In this document: positions 13,535 to 16,427 of the stretch, in pieces
How positions within the stretch are numbered: the first letter of the stretch is position 1
Layout: the number at the start of each line of letters is the position of its first letter
Assembly (NCBI GenBank): GCA_946540365.1
Contig: CAMNIH010000027.1
Location: forward strand, 1 to 16,427
Length of the DNA stretch: 16,427 bases
Source: an uncultured Bacteroidales bacterium
GTDB taxonomy: Bacteria; Bacteroidota; Bacteroidia; Bacteroidales; P3
Direction of reading: 5' to 3'
The notes under the pieces: model-generated
What the model was told of the DNA's origin: nothing
The model's input: only the letters and a program-made list of their open reading frames with translations
Database searches by the model: none
Program-made: the position numbers and the translations under genes

Positions 13535-14875
13535 ATGGAACTTACAGATTATTTTGATATTCGCCATCGCCTGCACGAGCATCCGCAGACGGCGGGCGAC
13601 GAACAGTATGCGCACGATACAATCGTGCGCCACCTGCAAGGGCTGCATCCCGACAAGGTCTACACCCATGTGGGGGGCTACGGCGTCATCGCCGTGTGGA
13701 ATGGAAGAGTGGGTAGTGGGGAGTGTGTAGTGGATAGCACACGTGGTCAAGTGCTATCCACTACACACTATTCGAGGGGTATCAAGGATTCCTCCCCTGA
13801 AACAGGGGAGGTGCCCGGAGGGCGGAGGGGTACCAAAGACTCCTCCCCTTACGAAGGGGAGGTGCCCGAAGGGCGGAGGGGTACCAAAGATTCCTCCCCT
13901 TGCGAAGGGGAGGTGCCCGGAGGGCGGAGGGGTACCCCCACCATCGCTTTCCGCGCCGACACCGACGCCCTGCCAATCGGCCACCGCTGCGGCCACGACG
14001 GCCACACCACCATCCTGCTGCGCCTGGCGGAGCTGATTGACAGTTACGTATGTTGCAACACTGTTGCAACACACAACACTGTTGCAACACACAAAACCGT
14101 TGCAACACACAATATCCTCCTCCTGTGGCAGCCGGCCGAGGAGACGGGCACAGGGGCGCGGGCGGTGCTGGAAAGCGGCATACTGCAGCAGTATAACATA
14201 CAGGCGTTCTACGCCATGCATAATATGCCCGGCTACGCGCTGGGGACCGTGGTGGTCTGTCCACACACGTTTGCGGCCGCCTCGACGGGGGTGGTCTACC
14301 GCCTCGACGGACGCGAGACGCATGCCTCGACGCCCGAGATGGGCCTCAACCCCGGGGTGGCGGTGGCGGAGATCATCAACCGGTTCAACGGGTTCAACGG
14401 AGGGGATGGCGACTTTCGCCAGTCGACGCTGATCTGCGTGCGGCTGGGCGAGCCGGCCTTCGGCACGTCGGCCGGCCATGCCGAGGTGATGTTCACCCTG
14501 CGGGCCTTCACCAACGCCGCCATGGAGCGTCTGCTGGCCGAGGCCAACGCCACGGTCGACGCCGTCGCGTCGGCCCACGGCCTGACGGTCGACCGCCTGC
14601 TGGTCGAGCCCTTCCACGCCACCGAGAACGCCGCCGAGGGGGTGGAGGCGATAGAGCGGGCGGCACGCGAGGAGTCGCTCGCGGTGGCGGTGCAGGAGCT
14701 GCCCAACCGCTGGAGTGAGGACTGCGCCGAGTACCTGATGCATTACCGCGGGGCCATGTTCGGCATGGGCAGCGGCGCGGAGCACGCCGAGCTGCACCAT
14801 CCCGACTACGACTTCCCCGACGAGCTCATCGAGTCGGCTGCCAGGCTGTTCTTCCGTCTGGCAGTGCAGGCGTAA
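13535..14875 (+). CDS. M20-family metallo-amidohydrolase/peptidase with in-frame repeat insertions
   Basis: This 446-residue protein belongs to the M20D (amidohydrolase, hippurate-hydrolase-like) group, zinc or manganese enzymes that hydrolyse N-acyl amino acids or small peptides. The start DIRHRLHEHP is the usual N-terminal motif. Metal ligands are visible: Cys152 and His154 in RCGHDGH (152-157), Glu202/Glu203 in QPAEETGTGA, His229 in AMHNMPG and His421 in AELHHPDYDF. The dimerisation domain (residues about 240-350) carries TGVVYRLDGRETHASTPEMG and NPGVAV. Two insertions break the catalytic domain: residues 58-133 (between VWNG and PTIAFRADTDALPI) and 171-192 (before NILLLWQPAEE). Without them it has about 348 residues. 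The stretch between DALPI and the Cys-Gly-His motif is much shorter than usual. It follows murD2 by 9 bases; a role in peptidoglycan peptide turnover is inferred from position only. Confidence 0.88.
   Translation: MELTDYFDIRHRLHEHPQTAGDEQYAHDTIVRHLQGLHPDKVYTHVGGYGVIAVWNGRVGSGECVVDSTRGQVLSTTHYSRGIKDSSPETGEVPGGRRGTKDSSPYEGEVPEGRRGTKDSSPCEGEVPGGRRGTPTIAFRADTDALPIGHRCGHDGHTTILLRLAELIDSYVCCNTVATHNTVATHKTVATHNILLLWQPAEETGTGARAVLESGILQQYNIQAFYAMHNMPGYALGTVVVCPHTFAAASTGVVYRLDGRETHASTPEMGLNPGVAVAEIINRFNGFNGGDGDFRQSTLICVRLGEPAFGTSAGHAEVMFTLRAFTNAAMERLLAEANATVDAVASAHGLTVDRLLVEPFHATENAAEGVEAIERAAREESLAVAVQELPNRWSEDCAEYLMHYRGAMFGMGSGAEHAELHHPDYDFPDELIESAARLFFRLAVQA
13722..13769. repeat. 19-bp perfect inverted repeat inside the M20 gene
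   Basis: AGTGTGTAGTGGATAGCAC (13722-13740) and its exact complement (13751-13769) flank the 10-base loop ACGTGGTCAA. It forms the left part of the first M20 insertion, adjoining the 51-base tandem repeats. Confidence 0.93.
13776..13932. repeat. 51-base tandem hairpin repeat (three units) inside the M20 gene
   Basis: Three units with period 51 bases (phase marks at 13780, 13831, 13882, ending at 13933) each carry CCTCCCCTT, a short loop, AAGGGGAGG, then TGCCCGGAGGGCGGAGGGGT or close variants. The 17-residue translation includes SSPCEGEVPGGRRGTK. Unit length and hairpin layout match the repeat in murD2. The first unit is the most diverged. Confidence 0.93.
14051..14114. repeat. 18-base tandem repeat of TGTTGCAACA words inside the M20 gene
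   Basis: After a leading TGTTGCAACA (a perfect 10-base palindrome), three 18-base units (14061, 14079, 14097) of the form CTGTTGCAACACACAACA encode NTVATH repeats. The last unit has lost one base of the palindrome (CCGTTGCAAC). Confidence 0.9.
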
Positions 14876-14883
14876 GGGGGGAT

Positions 14884-14924
14884 AACAGACAAGCCACGCA
14901 GCAGCGCTGCGTGGCTTGTCTGTT
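14884..14924. terminator. Strong hairpin between convergent M20 and lipoprotein genes
   Basis: A 19-bp perfect stem (14884-14902 with 14906-14924, including CAAGCCACGCAGC) has a 3-base loop. It begins 9 bases after the M20 stop and ends 18 bases before the minus-strand lipoprotein stop. There is no real U-tract on either side (TGTTGTGG follows), so it may stabilise 3' ends or rely on Rho. Confidence 0.75.
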
Positions 14925-14942
14925 GTGGAACGGTGTGTGTGA

Positions 14943-15602
14943 CTATCGAGTAGTCATCTTCACGCCGGTCTTGTTGGTGGTGCCGGTGCTGGACGTGGTG
15001 TTGGCGGTGGTGCCGGTCTTCTTCTCGAGCTTGATGTAGTTGGGGAAGGGCACCTGGGCGGTGCCGACGCTGATTGAGGGCTTCACGCGCAGGCCTACGT
15101 TGGAGGAGATGCCCTCGGAGGTGAAGCTGCTGGCGAAGGTCTTCAGGGCCTCGACGCCTTTCTTCGAGAAGAGGTCGGCCAGTTCGGCGTTGACACCCAG
15201 CGGCACGGTGGTGGTGGCCGAGGGCTTGATGGTGTAGCTCTTGTTGCTGACGCCATTGGCCATGTCGGTGTTGTCGATGGAGAGGATCCAGTCGAGGGCC
15301 GTCATGGCGGCCTTGGTGGTCGTCGGGTTGGTCACGTCGACATTCACATCCATCGCCAAGGGCACCTTCTTGCTCTGGTAGGCGGCCACGAGTTTCAGCA
15401 CGTCGGTGGCGGTCAGTTTGCCCTGGGTGAGGTTTTTCACGTTGACGCCTGCCACGCTGACGTTGGAGACGTTCTTAAGACTGAAATCGCAGTTCACCAG
15501 GTTGGCAACACTGGCAAACTGGTCGGCGACCTGGGTCAGCACATCGCACGAACTCAGCAGGATAGAACCTGCCATCACTAATGCAAGGGTTAACTTTTTC
15601 AT
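14943..15602 (-). CDS. LEA-type-2-like lipoprotein
   Basis: This 219-residue lipoprotein has the signal MKKLTLALVMAGSILLSSC with lipobox Leu-Ser-Ser-Cys19. The body resembles the LEA2/WHy beta-sandwich: CDFSLKNVSNVSVAGVNVKN, then MDVNVDVTNPTTTKAAM, LDWILSIDNTDMANGVSNKS and IKPSATTTVPLGVN. This is the family pattern of NP-containing strand, x-L-x-x-L-x-W/Y strand, G, and a P-x-x-x-x-x-x-V-P-L/V tail. In Bacteroidota such proteins are single lipoproteins of the envelope with no assigned role. The C-terminus is low-complexity Thr/Ser/Lys. ATG 15600-15602 was chosen because the signal begins there. The upstream extension would put 28 residues before the signal peptide and include the promoter. 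The promoter -7 element ends only 5 bases from the ATG, so the mRNA is probably leaderless. Confidence 0.8.
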   Translation of the reverse strand: MKKLTLALVMAGSILLSSCDVLTQVADQFASVANLVNCDFSLKNVSNVSVAGVNVKNLTQGKLTATDVLKLVAAYQSKKVPLAMDVNVDVTNPTTTKAAMTALDWILSIDNTDMANGVSNKSYTIKPSATTTVPLGVNAELADLFSKKGVEALKTFASSFTSEGISSNVGLRVKPSISVGTAQVPFPNYIKLEKKTGTTANTTSSTGTTNKTGVKMTTR

Positions 15603-15606
15603 GCTG

Positions 15607-15638
15607 CAAAAATACACATTTATTTTAATCCGGACAAA
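15607..15638 (-). promoter_or_regulatory. Consensus Bacteroidota promoter for the lipoprotein gene
   Basis: On the minus strand TTTG (15638-15635), 20 bases, then TATTTTTG (15614-15607) matches TTTG-N19-21-TAnnTTTG exactly. The start codon begins at 15602, so the first transcribed base should fall at or beside the A of the ATG. Confidence 0.85.
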
Positions 15639-15718
15639 AAAAGGTGTCAAAAAGTGAAGTTTTTGTGCCGCGTGCTGCGTCCGCAAGTGACGATGCCTCG
15701 ATGCGGATGAAAATAAAT

Positions 15719-15749
15719 TTTGTCAGTTTACGGGGATTGTGTATTTTTG
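15719..15749 (+). promoter_or_regulatory. Consensus Bacteroidota promoter for glnS
   Basis: TTTG at 15719-15722, 19 bases, then TATTTTTG at 15742-15749 is a full match. The leader to ATG 15803 is about 48 bases, AT-rich, with no obvious structured element. The core TGTGTATTTTTGCA (15738-15751) is identical to the core of the divergent lipoprotein promoter. Confidence 0.88.
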
Positions 15750-15802
15750 CAAGTTGGATTTTCAATGTTTAATCAGTAAACAAATATATATATCAAGTCA
15801 TT

Positions 15803-16427
15803 ATGGAAGAGAATACTGCTCAAGAGAAGCAATTGAATTTTCTGGAAGAGATTATCGAGAGTGGCCTGAAGGAAGGCAAGTACAGTGCCATACAGACCCG
15901 TTTCCCGCCGGAGCCCAACGGCTACCTGCACATCGGGCATGCCAAGTCGATCTGCATCAATTTCGGCCTGGCCAAGAAGTATGGCGGCAAGACGAACCTG
16001 CGTTTCGATGACACCAACCCGGTGAAGGAAGACACGGAGTACGTGGATTCGATCCAGGAGGACATCCACTGGCTGGGGTTCGATTGGGCCGAGAAGCACT
16101 ATGCGAGCGATTATTTTGAGCAGCTTTACGAGTGGGCGGAACTGCTGATCCAGAAAGGGTTGGCCTACGTCGACGACCAGACGCTGGACGAGATCCGCGC
16201 CGGGCGCGGCACGGTGACCACCCCGGGCACCGACAGCCCCTACCGCAACCGCTCGGTGGAGGAGAACCTGGACCTGTTCCGCCGCATGCGGGCCGGCGAG
16301 TTCGAGGACGGCAGCAAGGTGCTGCGTGCGAAGATCAGCATGAGCCACCCGAACATGATGTTCCGCGACCCGATCATGTACCGCATCCTCCATGCCCACC
16401 ACCACCGCACGGGCGACAAGTGGTGCA
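15803..16427 (+). CDS. glnS: Glutaminyl-tRNA synthetase, N-terminal part (3' end outside window)
   Basis: Class I aminoacyl-tRNA synthetase that charges tRNA-Gln. The first 208 codons are present and the frame runs off the window end. The class I signature HIGH is at residues 43-46 in [16 protein letters not shown], preceded by [14 protein letters not shown]. It is followed by [20 protein letters not shown], a GlnRS/GluRS block, and IHWLGFDW. The segment [20 protein letters not shown] followed by [14 protein letters not shown] distinguishes GlnRS from non-discriminating GluRS. The last visible part, with [19 protein letters not shown], is also characteristic. ATG 15803 follows a leader of about 48 bases from a consensus promoter. 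Composition and C-ending codons match the rest of the window. Confidence 0.97.
   Translation, partial: MEENTAQEKQLNFLEEIIESGLKEGKYSAIQTRFPPEPNGYLHIGHAKSICINFGLAKKYGGKTNLRFDDTNPVKEDTEYVDSIQEDIHWLGFDWAEKHYASDYFEQLYEWAELLIQKGLAYVDDQTLDEIRAGRGTVTTPGTDSPYRNRSVEENLDLFRRMRAGEFEDGSKVLRAKISMSHPNMMFRDPIMYRILHAHHHRTGDKWC

Noticed and set aside
12306..14114. CRISPR array
   Set aside because: The repeats are tandem without unique spacers, lie inside open reading frames and differ in length between blocks.
10629..14875. Frameshifted or dead genes in the murL cluster
   Set aside because: All three frames stay open through every repeat and end with complete C-terminal motifs, so the repeats have not broken them at sequence level.
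15603..15686. 28-residue N-terminal extension of the lipoprotein
   Set aside because: It would precede the lipoprotein signal and lie over the promoter.

Overview
The window looks like chromosome from a GC-rich member of the Bacteroidota, probably Bacteroidales. The evidence is four promoters of the Bacteroidota type (TAnnTTTG at -7, two with a matching TTTG 19-20 bases upstream), a DUF6266 protein, lipoprotein signals and a Bacteroidota-style RND efflux operon. The genus cannot be settled from this sequence. No rRNA, tRNA, CRISPR array or transposase gene was seen.

Layout. At 1-414 is the 3' end of rho, followed by a strong terminator. At 507-2829 is a small accessory block: a DUF6266 gene and an excisionase/MerR-like HTH gene on the minus strand, and a divergent unrecognised gene at 2104-2829 with G-ending codon use unlike its neighbours. 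A nested palindrome separates this block from a long minus-strand series at 2934-10322. In transcription order that series is yajC, a TolC-type outer-membrane protein, a periplasmic adaptor lipoprotein, an AcrB-type RND pump, a PII-like small protein and a secreted coiled-coil protein. Imperfect palindromes of one family sit in the gaps after the adaptor, pump and PII-like genes, and the PII-like gene is bracketed by two direct copies.

After a 306-base intergenic region holding a perfect 92-bp palindrome, a plus-strand cluster runs from 10629 to 14875: murL, murD2 and an M20-family amidohydrolase. MurD2 adds L-Glu to UDP-MurNAc-L-Ala and MurL epimerises that residue to D-Glu, an alternative to glutamate racemase plus ordinary MurD. 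At the right edge a LEA-type lipoprotein (minus) and glnS (plus, cut by the window end) diverge from two consensus promoters that share the same 14-base core.

The most unusual signal is that murL, murD2 and the M20 gene are interrupted by about nine repeat-rich insertions: inverted repeats, tandem 45-, 51-, 51- and 18-base units, and short degenerate words. All are stop-free and keep the reading frame. They lie between conserved blocks, and the catalytic motifs that can be recognised survive. Related words occur in the intergenic palindromes. The efflux operon next door has no comparable repeats inside its genes. This suggests a family of palindromic elements that enters coding sequence as well as gaps and persists where it can be translated.
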